Of a DNA stretch of 64,000 nt, positions 26,801 through 35,729 are shown piece after piece. The notes under the pieces are model-generated. The model was not told the DNA's origin, did no database searches, and saw only the letters and a list, made by a program, of their open reading frames with translations. Where the stretch lies: the NCBI GenBank assembly GCA_963846915.1, contig CAWJXV010000004.1:661086-725085 (forward strand), given 5' to 3'. Position 1 is the stretch's first letter. Each line of letters begins with the position of its first letter. Source of the stretch: PALSA-612 sp963846915. GTDB lineage: Bacteria > Actinomycetota > Thermoleophilia > Gaiellales > Gaiellaceae. The translations under genes and the position numbers were made by a program.

Positions 26801-27041
26801 CGAGGTCAGCCTGGCGAGGTTCGCGCCCGGTGCGGTCGTGACCGTCGTCCTGCCCGATGGTCGCCGCTTCGTCCGCGAGATCCAGGCAGGGAGCAGTTAC
26901 CTGTCGTCCGAGGACCCGCGGGCCCACTTCGGCCTCGGCGCGACGATCAGGCTGAAGGAGGTCGACGTCCGCTGGCCGGGCGGCAAGACGACGCGCCTGG
27001 AGAACGTCGCCGCCGACCAGATCGTGACCGTGGCGCGGTAG
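23880..27041 (+). CDS. RnfD-like membrane domain fused to FG-GAP/VCBS-ASPIC (CRTAC1-type) protein
   Basis: This 1,053-residue protein starts at ATG 23880. Residues 1 to about 310 are hydrophobic, with roughly eight membrane segments and the NHVFNPSNFGLVLCFL block seen in RnfD/NqrB-like subunits. A linker with another hydrophobic stretch follows at about 335-360. From about residue 540 there are repeated FG-GAP/VCBS motifs with D-x-(N/D)-x-DG calcium loops (DYNNDGWMDLF, DFNGDGYTDLL, DVNGDGRPDIF, DVNGDGRPDLY, DYDNDGRVDIA). The C-terminus has the ASPIC/UnbV-type FGLGATIRLKEVDVRWPGGK. The predicted product is a membrane-anchored protein displaying a calcium-binding beta-propeller outside the cell. 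A redox role for the N-terminal domain is possible but unproven. Confidence 0.85.
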   Translation: MATPAAVPAGRPTLQFRGTAYPVLLPTLRDPRLHLAAVIVSLQILGQTAFDFDLSIAQILISLATCAVLEMGIAFRREHVIMWPASALLTGNGVAFVLRVPGTVHGDWWSTNGWWIFAGTAAVSLLSKYVIKWRGNHVFNPSNFGLVLCFLILGKDRAEPLDFWWGPMSPWMALALVIIVAGGLAILLRLKLIGIAIAFWLTFAAGMAVIAGGGHDMTARWHLGPVTGRYFWWVLITSPEVLVFMFFMITDPKTTPKGRLARIVYGAGIGLLATLLIAPMRTEFAAKVALLGSLTIVCAARPALEWLLPAAGSRDDRISAWAARVAARGRAGFARIGAVGLVGVAGFAGLVVLAGIPARPGTAAAALRDTGRIPQVSILHSSGVSSQLDRKTSLVIAHSLVADLRSQARALRLRNAKLVGSGLCCNALTEVQRSVAGAKGWPITVRTYRLDHMAVKLRPAQGQGEPIVVARVSGAAQDTVYEGTPLKIVQRNPSAPFTGTFQLDLSGSGYEIISLTGAKVSAPKPSTPSNLLVAKSFDGVRLQDVASKVGLGGFRQDDFRYGVSLNVHSMMGGGLCWLDYNNDGWMDLFVVNSYTDENSDEWNARGGLPRSALFENVHGRFVNVSSRSHANVAAQGDGCVAGDFNGDGYTDLLITTSTYNVLLWNNGNGTFTDGTHAAGIDAFGTYGWHTGATVADVNGDGRPDIFVSGYADVNAPVGSTFGFPRNLKAFRDLLYLNEGPDAAGHSRFREVSTQAAIDRAATDHSLGAAFIDVNGDGRPDLYVANDLDPNRLYLNEPGGPLGFHFVEVGRKWGVADRGAGMGIAAQDYSADGRADLFVTDSRGQGQAAFRSTGGASLANASKVFARAIGTNGTGWGDSWIDLANDGLLDLVVANGAIPVTNLKKDAGPIKVLENTGSRFADASAAVGLRPGPLVNGRGLAAADYDNDGRVDIAVNSIGGKLILLHNTGASGHWLEVSLARFAPGAVVTVVLPDGRRFVREIQAGSSYLSSEDPRAHFGLGATIRLKEVDVRWPGGKTTRLENVAADQIVTVAR

Positions 27042-28291
27042 TCAGCGCCCCGAGCGGATTTGCAGCCTGCGCGCGATCGTGTCGAGCGTGACGGCGAGCA
27101 GGAGAATGATCCCGGTCACGATGTAGATGACGCCGCTCGTGTAGCCGGCCGTGTTGAGCCCGTTCGAGACCGTTGCGAGGACGAGCGCGCCGAGGAATGC
27201 GGCCCGCACCTCGCCGCGGCCGCCGAAGAGGCTGACGCCTCCGATCACTGCTGCCGCGATCGCATCGAGCAGGAGCTCTCCGCCGCCGAAGCTGAGGCTG
27301 ACCGAGCTGATGTTGGCGGCGAGGATGATGCCGCCGACTGCCGCCATGCCGCTCGAGATCATGAACACGAGGACGCGGATCCGCGGGACGTTGATGCCCG
27401 CCCGCCGGGCGGCCTCGGCATTGCCGCCGACGGCGTAGACGTGACGGCCGAAGGTCGTTCGCTTGGCGAGGAACGTCAGGACGACGAGGAAGATGACGAC
27501 GAGGACGCCGGCCAGCGGGAGACCGAGCGGCGTTCCCTGCACCTCCGCGTTGTTGCAGATGGCGACGGTCCCGAAGGCGGCGACGGCGACCCCGATCAGC
27601 TTGGCGGCGACGAGCCACGGGTTCTGGCTCGTGACGCTGGCGCGCCGCCTGCTGGCCACGCCTCCGAGCACCACGAGAGCGTAGAAGCCGGTGATCGCCG
27701 CGGCGATGATCCAGCCTGCCGTGCGGCTGAAGCCATAGGTGGCTGTGTAGTTGACCCAGCGGTCCTGGATGATGATCGAGCCCGGTCCCGCGAGCTGTCG
27801 CAGGATCACGCCCTGCCAGATCAGGAAGCCGGCAAGCGTCACGACGAAGGAGGGAACGCCGACGTACGCGACGATCGAGCCCTGCCCCACGCCGATCACG
27901 ACGCAGATGGCGACGGCGGCCAGCATCGCCAGCAGCCCGTGGATCTGGTGCCCGCTGCCGGGGTTTTGGAGCTCGGCAACCGTTACGGCGCCGATCCCGG
28001 CCACATAGCTGATCGAGAGATCGATCTCGCCGAGCAGGAGGACGAAGACGACGCCGTAGGCGAGCATCGCCGTTCCCGCCATCTGGATGAGGATGTTGAC
28101 GAAGTTGACCGGGGTGAAGAAGTTCGTCGCCTTGAAGCCGAAGAAGATGACGATGAAAACGAGCCCGAGAACGATGGGCAGGACTCCGAGGTTGCCCGAC
28201 CTGATGTTGTCGGTGCCGCGCTGTACGAGGCCGGCCAGGCCGCTCGGCTCCTCAGCTTCGGGAGCGTCCTTCACAGCGGCTTCGGTGGCGC

Positions 28292-28295
<4 letters not shown>
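27042..28295 (-). CDS. Sugar ABC transporter permease (XylH-like)
   Basis: This 417-residue protein starts at GTG 28295, overlapping the ATPase stop (GTGA). After a charged 40-residue cytoplasmic tail it has about ten membrane segments. Signatures are LLLGEIDLSISYVAGIGAV, AYVGVPSFVVTLAGFLIWQG, the ATPase-contact loop TTFGRHVYAVGGNAEAARRAGINV and IGGVSLFGGRGEVRAAFLGAL. The length (over 400) and the RRAGINV loop match XylH-type xylose permeases rather than the 320-residue RbsC type. Together with the upstream ATPase and binding protein it forms a complete importer whose ROK repressor and xylose genes lie just beyond. Confidence 0.9.
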
Positions 28296-29074
<779 letters not shown>

Positions 29075-29100
29075 GTGGCGCGTTTCCTACCAGAAAATGG

Positions 29101-29128
29101 GTGGAGGCGCCCAAAAGGGCGCCTCCAC
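29101..29128 (-). terminator. Hairpin between binding-protein and ATPase genes
   Basis: This is a perfect 12-base-pair stem (GTGGAGGCGCCC and complement) around a 4-base loop, placed just after the binding-protein stop. On the minus strand a short T-rich run (CATTTTC) follows, so it may act as a leaky terminator or an mRNA-stabilising element. The other ABC operon in this window has a hairpin at the same position in its gene order. Confidence 0.75.
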
Positions 29129-29144
29129 TGTCACTCGGCTTCGC

Positions 29145-30200
29145 CTACTTGCAGTACTTCTTGAACTCGCCGACGCACACGGCGCTCCTCTTGATGAACT
29201 TGTCCCTGTAGAGGATGTTGATGTTCGCCTTCGTGATCCAGGTGACGGGGAGCGCCACCGTCGGAACGTTCTTGCTGCCGTTATTCCTGATCGTGGTCTT
29301 AGCGATCGGCTTGCCCCTGAGGAGTGCGATCGCAGCCGCGGCCGCCGCGGCTGCCTGCTTGGGTACGGGCTTGTAGACCGTGCCCGTCTGCCAGCCGGAG
29401 ATGATGTACTGCGCGCCTTCGACTGTCGCATCCTGCCCGCTGAGCGGGATCGGCTTCAGGTGCTTGGCCTTCAGCTGCGCGACCACGGCGCCGGCGATGT
29501 TGTCGTTCGCCGCGATGGCCCCGTCGATCTTGTTGTTCGTCTTGACCAGCATCTGCGCGAAGACCGCGTTCGCCTCGCCGTTTGCCGACCAGGCGGGCAC
29601 GAACTGCTGCGGGCCCTTGACGATTTTCCCGCTCTTGAACAGCGGGTTCAGGATGTCGTCGTTTCCGCTCTTGAACCACGCCGCGTTCGTGTCGGTCGGG
29701 CTGCCCCAGAGCTCAGCGACGACCGGCTTCGTCTTGCCCTTGAGGGCGGCGAGGATGCCCGTTGCCTGCGCCCGTCCGACCTTGTTGCCGTCGAACGTGA
29801 TGTAGGCGGACGCGGGGCCGTTCGGGACCAGGCGGTCGTAGTCGATCGCCTTGCCGCCCTTCGACGTGAACGACTTCTCGATCGCCGCGGCCGAGCCCGG
29901 ATCGATCATGGTCTCGATAACCACCTTCGCGCCGGCGGCCAGACATGCGGCAGCCTGTGCCTTCTGCTTCTGCGCGTCGTTCAGTGCGTTGGTGATCGAC
30001 GCGGTGACGCCGGCCTTCTTGAACGCAGCGGCCATGTCAGGCGCGTCGAACTGCACCCAGCGGACGGACGAACTGGTGTCCGGCAGCAGGACGCAGACCT
30101 GGAAGCTCGCGGCCTTCGAAGCTGTCGCGACCGCGCTCATCACAGCGGCAGCGAGGACGACGAGCCCCACCGCCACCCACTTACTGAAAATCCTTCTCAC
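29145..30200 (-). CDS. Sugar ABC transporter substrate-binding protein (xylose-type)
   Basis: This 351-residue protein starts at GTG 30200 behind a strong ribosome site (AAGGAGGAGG). Residues 1 to about 33 form a signal peptide (RRIF start, VGLVVLAAAVMSAV core, A-x-A cleavage near KAASF). The mature protein shows the periplasmic-binding fold of XylF/RbsB: VCVLLPDTSSSVRW, KVVIETMIDPGSAAAI, IDYDRLVPNGPASAYITFDG, AANDNIAGAVVAQL and PLSGQDATVEGAQYIISGWQTGTV. The YDRL and SGQDA segments are typical of XylF, so D-xylose is the best guess. It is encoded first in a three-gene transporter operon whose ROK repressor is immediately upstream. Confidence 0.9.
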   Translation of the reverse strand: MRRIFSKWVAVGLVVLAAAVMSAVATASKAASFQVCVLLPDTSSSVRWVQFDAPDMAAAFKKAGVTASITNALNDAQKQKAQAAACLAAGAKVVIETMIDPGSAAAIEKSFTSKGGKAIDYDRLVPNGPASAYITFDGNKVGRAQATGILAALKGKTKPVVAELWGSPTDTNAAWFKSGNDDILNPLFKSGKIVKGPQQFVPAWSANGEANAVFAQMLVKTNNKIDGAIAANDNIAGAVVAQLKAKHLKPIPLSGQDATVEGAQYIISGWQTGTVYKPVPKQAAAAAAAAIALLRGKPIAKTTIRNNGSKNVPTVALPVTWITKANINILYRDKFIKRSAVCVGEFKKYCK

Positions 30201-30255
30201 TTGATGCCCTCCTCCTTGGAAAATTTCGACCAGACGTGTCCGATTGCAACGACTC

Positions 30256-31539
30256 CTAGCTCGTCTCCGCGTGCACGGCCCCCTTTCTGCCCACGGGACG
30301 CCACGCGGCCTGCCTGGCCTCGACCGCGCTCCCGAACTGTACAAGGGTTTGCCTGCGGATCAGCCGGAGAGCGTTCGTGCTCTGGGTGACGAGCGCGAGC
30401 GCGCCCAGGACCTCCGCGCGTTCGCCGAGTTCTCCGTGGACGACCCTCACGGCCGCCGCCGCGCCCGGGAGCGCGTAGCGGTCGATCGAGTCCCTGATTC
30501 CGTCCAGCAGCGGCTCGCCCGCCTCGCTCAGCTCGCCGCCGACGACGACCGCCTCGAAGTTGAGGGCGTTGCAGAGATCGGCGAGGACACGGCCGATCGC
30601 GCGACCGGCGTCGTTGACGACCCGGGTGGCGCCGAGATCGCGCGCCGCGAGCAAATCGAGCACGTCGCGCCCCGTCACCTCGTGGCCCTGTGCGGGCCGG
30701 AGCAGCGTGCGGATCGCGCCCTCCGCCGCGACCGACTCGAGACAGCCGCGGTTGCCGCAGCGGCAAACGACGCCGTCGGCGAGCACCTGGACGTGTCCGA
30801 TCTCGCCGGCGAGCCCGGCGACCCCGTGGTGGAGGCGCCCGTCGATCACGAGCCCGGCACCGACGCCGGAGCCGAGGCGGACGTAGACGACGTCGGTCAG
30901 GCCGCGACCGGCGCCGAAGGACACTTCCGCGAGCGCACCGAGGTTCGCGTCGTTGTCGACCTCGACGGGGAGGCCGAGCCGCTCCGAGAGCATGTCGCGC
31001 GGTGACTTCCCCGCCCAGCCGGGGAGGATCGTCGCCGACCCGACGGTGCCCGTCCGCCCGTCGATCGGCCCCGGCAGGCCCACGCCGGCGCCGATCAGCT
31101 CGGACTCGTCGATACCTGCCGCGACGCGGAGCGCTTCGATGATCTCGACGGCCGCGTCGATCGCGTCCGACGCCGAGTAGTCGACGTCGATTTCCGTGCA
31201 GTCCTCGCCGAGAACGGTCGACGAGAGGTCGGCCAGCGCGACCCGGACGCGGTCGTGGTCGAAGTCGATGCCGACGGCGACTCCGGCGGAGCGGTCGAGG
31301 CGCAGGAAGGCGGGCGGCCGCCCGCGGCCGGGATGGCGCTCGCCGTCGGCCTCCTCGACCACGAGGCCTCGTGCCTGGAGATCGGCGACCAGGCTCCCGA
31401 CCGTCGTGCGCGACAGGCCGGTCAGCCTGGCGAGGTCGCTCCGGCTCACGAGGCCGTGACCGCGAAGCGCGTCGAGAACGAGAACGCAGTTGCGTTCGCG
31501 AAGGACGCCTGTAGAGCGCTCGCCGTCGAGCTCAGCCAA
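30256..31539 (-). CDS. ROK-family transcriptional regulator (XylR/NagC type)
   Basis: This 427-residue protein is read from TTG 31539. The short but strong site GGGGAGGA lies 5-12 bases upstream of that TTG, which decides the start against an ATG at 31,620. An N-terminal helix-turn-helix (LVSRSDLARLTGLSRTTVGSLVADLQARGLV) precedes a ROK sugar-kinase fold: the ATP-site GIDFDHD, GVGLPGPID, EVDNDANLGALAEVSFG, and the zinc-binding cluster GEIGHVQVLADGVVCRCGNRGCLE. Such proteins repress xylose or amino-sugar genes until sugar binds. It is flanked by the xylose-type transporter on one side and PfpI, xylose isomerase-like and xylB genes on the other, and very probably controls both. Confidence 0.9.
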   Translation of the reverse strand: MAELDGERSTGVLRERNCVLVLDALRGHGLVSRSDLARLTGLSRTTVGSLVADLQARGLVVEEADGERHPGRGRPPAFLRLDRSAGVAVGIDFDHDRVRVALADLSSTVLGEDCTEIDVDYSASDAIDAAVEIIEALRVAAGIDESELIGAGVGLPGPIDGRTGTVGSATILPGWAGKSPRDMLSERLGLPVEVDNDANLGALAEVSFGAGRGLTDVVYVRLGSGVGAGLVIDGRLHHGVAGLAGEIGHVQVLADGVVCRCGNRGCLESVAAEGAIRTLLRPAQGHEVTGRDVLDLLAARDLGATRVVNDAGRAIGRVLADLCNALNFEAVVVGGELSEAGEPLLDGIRDSIDRYALPGAAAAVRVVHGELGERAEVLGALALVTQSTNALRLIRRQTLVQFGSAVEARQAAWRPVGRKGAVHAETS

Positions 31540-31679
31540 CCGAATCCTCCCCGCGCGCCGAATTCCGCCGAATTGCGAGCTTGAACCCTCTAACACTCGC
31601 CCGGGTTCGTCAAGAGGCATACAAAATTCGTCCCGGTCATACTTCCGACCGTGCGCGGGCAGTCGACGAGAGGAGAAGC

Positions 31680-32243
31680 ATGCAGCGCGTCCTGATCCTG
31701 ACTGCGGACTCCGGTGAGGAGCTCGAGGTCTACTACATGCTCTACCGGCTGCGGGAGGCCGGCTACGAGGTCGACGTCGCCGCCCCGCAGCGGAAGCGGT
31801 TGCAGCTCGTCGTCCACGACTTCGAGGAGGGCGCCGACACCTACGTCGAGCGGCCGGGGCGAGGCCTCGACGCCGACCTCGCCTTCTCGGAGGTCGACCC
31901 GGAGCGCTACGCCGCCGTGCTCATTCCCGGCGGCCGCGCACCCGAGGTGATCCGCGGCGACGCCGACGTGAAGCGGATCGTCGCGCACTTCTTCGACAAC
32001 GACCTGCCGGTGGGGCACATGTGCCACGGCGTCCAGGTACCGGCCGCGTTCGGCTACATACGCGGGCGCAAGGTGTCTGCCTTCCCGCCGCTCGCGCCGG
32101 ACGTCGAGGCGGCCGGCGGCGAGTTCGTCGAGGGCAAGGACGTCGTCGACGGCAACATGGTCTCGGCGACGGGCTGGACCGACCTCGCCGAGTGGTCGAA
32201 GGCGTTCATGGAGGTCCTCGAGCGCGCGCCGGTGCCGGCGTGA
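31680..32243 (+). CDS. DJ-1/PfpI-family protein
   Basis: This 187-residue protein starts at ATG 31680 after GAGGAGAAG. It has the class I glutamine amidotransferase-like fold, with VLILTADSGEELEV at the N-terminus, the nucleophile elbow GHMCHGVQVPAAFG carrying the conserved Cys followed by His, and a Glu in the first loop (SGEELE). Family members act as proteases, glyoxalases/deglycases or chaperones; deglycation of sugar-modified proteins would fit its location at the head of a xylose gene set. Its stop overlaps the start of the sugar isomerase gene (GTGA). Confidence 0.85.
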   Translation: MQRVLILTADSGEELEVYYMLYRLREAGYEVDVAAPQRKRLQLVVHDFEEGADTYVERPGRGLDADLAFSEVDPERYAAVLIPGGRAPEVIRGDADVKRIVAHFFDNDLPVGHMCHGVQVPAAFGYIRGRKVSAFPPLAPDVEAAGGEFVEGKDVVDGNMVSATGWTDLAEWSKAFMEVLERAPVPA

Positions 32244-33238
32244 AGACGAGCCTCGGCATCTGGGCGTTCGGCTCGATGGTCACCCGGTTCGTGCCGGGCG
32301 GCTACCAGCCGCAGTGGGCCGGCGAGACGACGGCACAGCGCGTGCGGCGCGCCGTCGACGGCCTGGGAGACCTGATCGACGGCTACGAGTTCCACTACCC
32401 GCAGGAGCTCTCCGAGGAGAACGTCGAGGAGGTGAAGGAGGCGCTCGGCGCGCACGACGTCTATTGCCTCGCTGGCGGCCTCCACCTCGATCCGCGCTTC
32501 GGCCGCGGCGGCCTCGTCAACCCCGATCCGGCGACGCGCGCCGAGGCGGTCAAGATCGCGGTTGCAGCGGCTCGGTTCGCGGGCGAGCTCGGCGTGCCGC
32601 TGATCGTCTGGCCGGGGATCGAGGGCTACAACTACCCGTTCCAGACGCCGTACAAGGAGAGCTGGGGCTGGTTCGTGGACGGGCTGGGCGAGGTCGCCTC
32701 CACTTGCAAGGAGGGCGGCGTCGAGCTCTGGCTCGAGCATAAGAACTCCGAGCCGGCGATGAAGATCCTGATGCGCAACATCGGCATGACGCTGCACGTG
32801 ATCCACACGCTGCGCGGCCGCGGCCTCGACAACGTCAAGGTCAACATGGACTGGCAGCACCTGATCATGAACGGCGAGAACCTCGCCGAGTACGCGGCCC
32901 TGCTGGCGGCAGAGGGCCTGATGGGCCACCACCACGCCAACTCGGGCTGGGGCACGTTCGACGACGACAACATGGTCGGCGCGACCGCGTTCATGGAGAC
33001 GCTCGAGCTCGCGGTCGAGCTGCACCGAGCGGGCTACGGCGACGACGGGCGGCGCCTCGGCTTCGACCTCTACCCGTACACGGAGGACGCGGTCGAGGCG
33101 GTGCGGCGGAGCGTCGTGCAGTGGCGATTCATCGAGTCGGTCGCGGCCAGGATCGATGACGCGAAGCTCCGCGAAGCGCAGTCGCGGAAGGATGCGGTCG
33201 CGGCGTACGAGCTCGTCTACGCCGCGCTCGGCGCCTGA
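32240..33238 (+). CDS. Xylose isomerase-like TIM-barrel sugar isomerase
   Basis: This 332-residue protein starts at GTG 32240, overlapping the PfpI stop by four bases. It has the AP-endonuclease-2/xylose isomerase barrel fold: GIWAFGSMVTRFVPGGYQP, LIDGYEFHYPQELS, VWPGIEGYNYPFQ, the metal Glu in LWLEHKNSEP, the Asp/His set in VKVNMDWQHLIMNGEN and HHHANSGWGTFDDDN. The length of about 330 is shorter than classical XylA (about 390-440) and closer to newer short xylose or rare-sugar isomerases. Because xylB follows and a xylose-type transporter precedes, conversion of xylose to xylulose is the natural inference. Confidence 0.82.
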   Translation: MKTSLGIWAFGSMVTRFVPGGYQPQWAGETTAQRVRRAVDGLGDLIDGYEFHYPQELSEENVEEVKEALGAHDVYCLAGGLHLDPRFGRGGLVNPDPATRAEAVKIAVAAARFAGELGVPLIVWPGIEGYNYPFQTPYKESWGWFVDGLGEVASTCKEGGVELWLEHKNSEPAMKILMRNIGMTLHVIHTLRGRGLDNVKVNMDWQHLIMNGENLAEYAALLAAEGLMGHHHANSGWGTFDDDNMVGATAFMETLELAVELHRAGYGDDGRRLGFDLYPYTEDAVEAVRRSVVQWRFIESVAARIDDAKLREAQSRKDAVAAYELVYAALGA

Positions 33239-33243
33239 GCACC

Positions 33244-33262
33244 GGGAAACGGCCGGTTTCCC
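33244..33262 (+). terminator. Short intercistronic hairpin
   Basis: A 7-base-pair stem (GGGAAAC/GTTTCCC) with a 5-base loop starts just after the isomerase stop and before xylB, followed by a G/C-rich stretch and no T run. It could be a weak terminator or an mRNA-processing element, and is the third hairpin placed after a leading gene of a sugar operon in this window. Confidence 0.4.
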
Positions 33263-33349
33263 TGTGGGCCCCCTTCCCTTTGTGACCGCGTCTCGAGCGG
33301 CTCGAACTGCGCCCGGGCAGAGCCCGGGCTCCGCGGCGGGTGGTCCCGC

Positions 33350-34747
33350 GTGACGACGCTGGTGGGGCTCGATGTAGGAACCACCGGCGTCAAGGCGGTC
33401 GCGATCTCCCCCGACGGCGAGGTGCTGGCGACCGACGAGGAGCAGTACGCGCTCTCGACGCCAGAGCCGGGCTGGGCCGAGCAGGATCCCGAGGACTGGT
33501 GGCGCGCTGCCGAGGCGGTGCTCGCGCGGCTGCCGTTCGACGAGATCCGGCTCGGCTACTCGGGCCAGATGCACGGGCTCGTCTGCCTGGACGAGGCCGA
33601 CCGCGTCCTGCGCCCGGCGATCCTCTGGAACGACCAGCGGACGGCGGCCGAGTGCGCCGAGATCGAGGAGCGGATCGGGCTCGAGCGGCTGATCGAGCTG
33701 ACCGGCAACCGTGCGCTGACAGGCTTCACGGCGCCGAAGCTCCTCTGGCTGCGGCGCCACGAGCCCGAGGTGTACGGGCGGATCGGGAGCATCCTGCTCC
33801 CGAAGGACTACGTGCTCCTGCGGCTGACCGGCGAGCACGGGATCGACGCGGCGGACGCGTCGGGGACGCTGCTCTTCGACGTGCGCGGACGGCGCTGGTC
33901 GGACGAGGTCACGGAGGCGCTCGAGATCCCGCGCGAGTGGCTGCCGCCCGCCTCCGAGTCGACCGTGCACGGCGGCGCAGGCGACCAGCAGGCGGCCGCA
34001 CTCGGCGTCGGCGTCGTCCGGCCGGGCACGTTGTCGGTCGTCCTCGGCACGTCCGGCGTCGTCTTCGCGGCGCTTCCGGAGTACCGCGCAGAGCCCCAGG
34101 CTCGCGTCCACGTCTTCTGCCATGCGGTACCCGGGACGTGGGAGGCGATGGGCGTGATGCTGAGCGCCGCGGGCGCGCTGCGCTGGTTCCGGGACGCACT
34201 CGCGCCCGGAGCGTCGTTCGAGGAGCTCGTCGCCGAGGCGGAGGAATGGCCACCCGGCGCGGAAGGCCTCACCTTCCTGCCCTACCTGGCCGGCGAGCGC
34301 ACGCCCCACGCGGACCCGTCCGCGCGAGGCATGTTCGAGGGCCTGTCCCTCAGGCACGGCCGGGGAGGGCTCGTCCGCGCCGTCCTCGAGGGCGTCGCGT
34401 ACGGGCTTCGCGACTCGCTCGAGCTCCTGCGCGGCCTCGGCGTCGACGCGCAGGTCGGCCGTGCGTCGGGCGGCGGCGCTCGCAGCCGGCTCTGGCTCGA
34501 GATCGTGGCCTCGGTGCTCGGCGTACCGCTCGAGCTGACCGAGGTGGAGGAAGGTTCCGCGTACGGCGCAGCGCTCCTCGCCGGTGTCTCGAACGGCGTC
34601 TTCGCGAACGCGGAGGAGGCGGTCGCCGCGTGCGTGCGGGTGCGCGACAGGATCGAGCCGAACGAGGCGTGGAGCCGTGTGTACGACGAGGGCTATGCTC
34701 GCTACCGCGCGCTCTATCCGGCCGTCAAATCTCTGGAGGAACGATGA
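33350..34747 (+). CDS. xylB: Xylulokinase (FGGY family)
   Basis: This 465-residue kinase starts at GTG 33350. It has the N-terminal motif LVGLDVGTTGVKAVAISPDG, the substrate motif GYSGQMHGLVCLD (Q-M-H-G is diagnostic for xylulokinase), AILWNDQRT, the second phosphate motif LSVVLGTSGVVFA, GLTFLPYLAGERTPHADP and the adenosine motif ASGGGARSRLWLEIVA. The reaction is D-xylulose plus ATP to D-xylulose 5-phosphate. It follows the isomerase-like gene and overlaps the next gene (Gfo/Idh) by four bases. The length is slightly below the usual 480-510 residues but no motif is missing. Confidence 0.93.
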   Translation: MTTLVGLDVGTTGVKAVAISPDGEVLATDEEQYALSTPEPGWAEQDPEDWWRAAEAVLARLPFDEIRLGYSGQMHGLVCLDEADRVLRPAILWNDQRTAAECAEIEERIGLERLIELTGNRALTGFTAPKLLWLRRHEPEVYGRIGSILLPKDYVLLRLTGEHGIDAADASGTLLFDVRGRRWSDEVTEALEIPREWLPPASESTVHGGAGDQQAAALGVGVVRPGTLSVVLGTSGVVFAALPEYRAEPQARVHVFCHAVPGTWEAMGVMLSAAGALRWFRDALAPGASFEELVAEAEEWPPGAEGLTFLPYLAGERTPHADPSARGMFEGLSLRHGRGGLVRAVLEGVAYGLRDSLELLRGLGVDAQVGRASGGGARSRLWLEIVASVLGVPLELTEVEEGSAYGAALLAGVSNGVFANAEEAVAACVRVRDRIEPNEAWSRVYDEGYARYRALYPAVKSLEER

Positions 34748-35729
34748 GCTACGAGCCCGTCCGGTGGGGGATCGTCTCGACCGCCGACATCAACCGCCTC
34801 GTGATCCCGCCCGCCCAGGCGTCGCCGAAGGTCGACCTCGTCGCCGTCGCGAGCCGCACGCAGGAACGCGCAGACGAGTACGCGGCGAAGTGGGGCATTC
34901 CCCGCGCTCACGGCTCGTACGAGGCGCTGCTCGCCGACCCGGAGATCGAGGCCGTCTACATCTCGCTGCCGAACACGATGCACTGCGAGTGGTCGATCAA
35001 GGCCGCACGAGGCCGGAAAGCACGTGCTCTGCGAGAAGCCGATGGCCAGCAAGCCGGATGAGGTCGACGAGGCGTTCGACGCTGCCGATGCGGCCGGCAC
35101 GCTCCTGATGGAGGCGTTCATGTGGCGCCACAACCCGCAGACGAAGCGCCTGCGCGAGCTTCTCGACGAGGGCGCGATCGGCGATCTGCGGGTCATCCGC
35201 TCCTGTTTCTCGTACGGGCTCTACGACGACGACAACATCCGCCTGCGCACGGACGTCGAAGGTGGCGCGCTGATGGACGTCGGCTGCTACTGCGTCAGCG
35301 GCTCGCGCTTCGTCGCGGGCGAGGAGCCCGACTTCGTCTACGGGCAGCAGTGGACAGGGCCGAGCGGGACGGACTGGGCCTTCACGGCCTCGCTCCGGTT
35401 CCCGGACGACGTCCTGGCGCCTCTTCGACTGCGGCACGGCGCTTCCGAACCGCGACGAGCTGGAGGCGATCGGCAGCGAGGGCTCGCTGTTCCTCGACGA
35501 TCCCTGGCACGCGCGCGAGCCGGTCATCGAGCTGCATCGCGGGGACGGCGTGGAGCGGATCGAGATCGAGCCCGAGGACTCGTACGGCCTCGAGCTCGAG
35601 AACCTCAGCGACGCGATCCGCGGCGAGGGGAAGCCGCTGCTCGGCCGCGACGACGCCGTCGCGCAGGCGCGCGTGATCGAGGCGCTGTTCAGCTCCGCGG
35701 CCTCGGGCGTCGCGCTCGAGCTCGACTAG
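34744..35729 (+). CDS. Gfo/Idh/MocA oxidoreductase, xylose-dehydrogenase-like (two frameshifts)
   Basis: This protein of about 328 residues starts at ATG 34744 inside the xylB stop. Its reading frame changes twice, each time by one extra base. The first is near 35,010 (between the ...SIKAAR part and GKHVLCEKPM). The second is near 35,414 (between PDDVLA and LFDCGTALPNRDELEAIG). With both removed a complete protein is obtained: the Rossmann start VRWGIVSTADINR, the catalytic CEKPMASKPDE, the C-terminal alpha/beta domain with MEAFMWRHNPQT, and an end at LELD before TAG 35,727. The MWR-x-NPQ motif is shared with xylose and trans-dihydrodiol dehydrogenases of this family. Confidence 0.85.
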
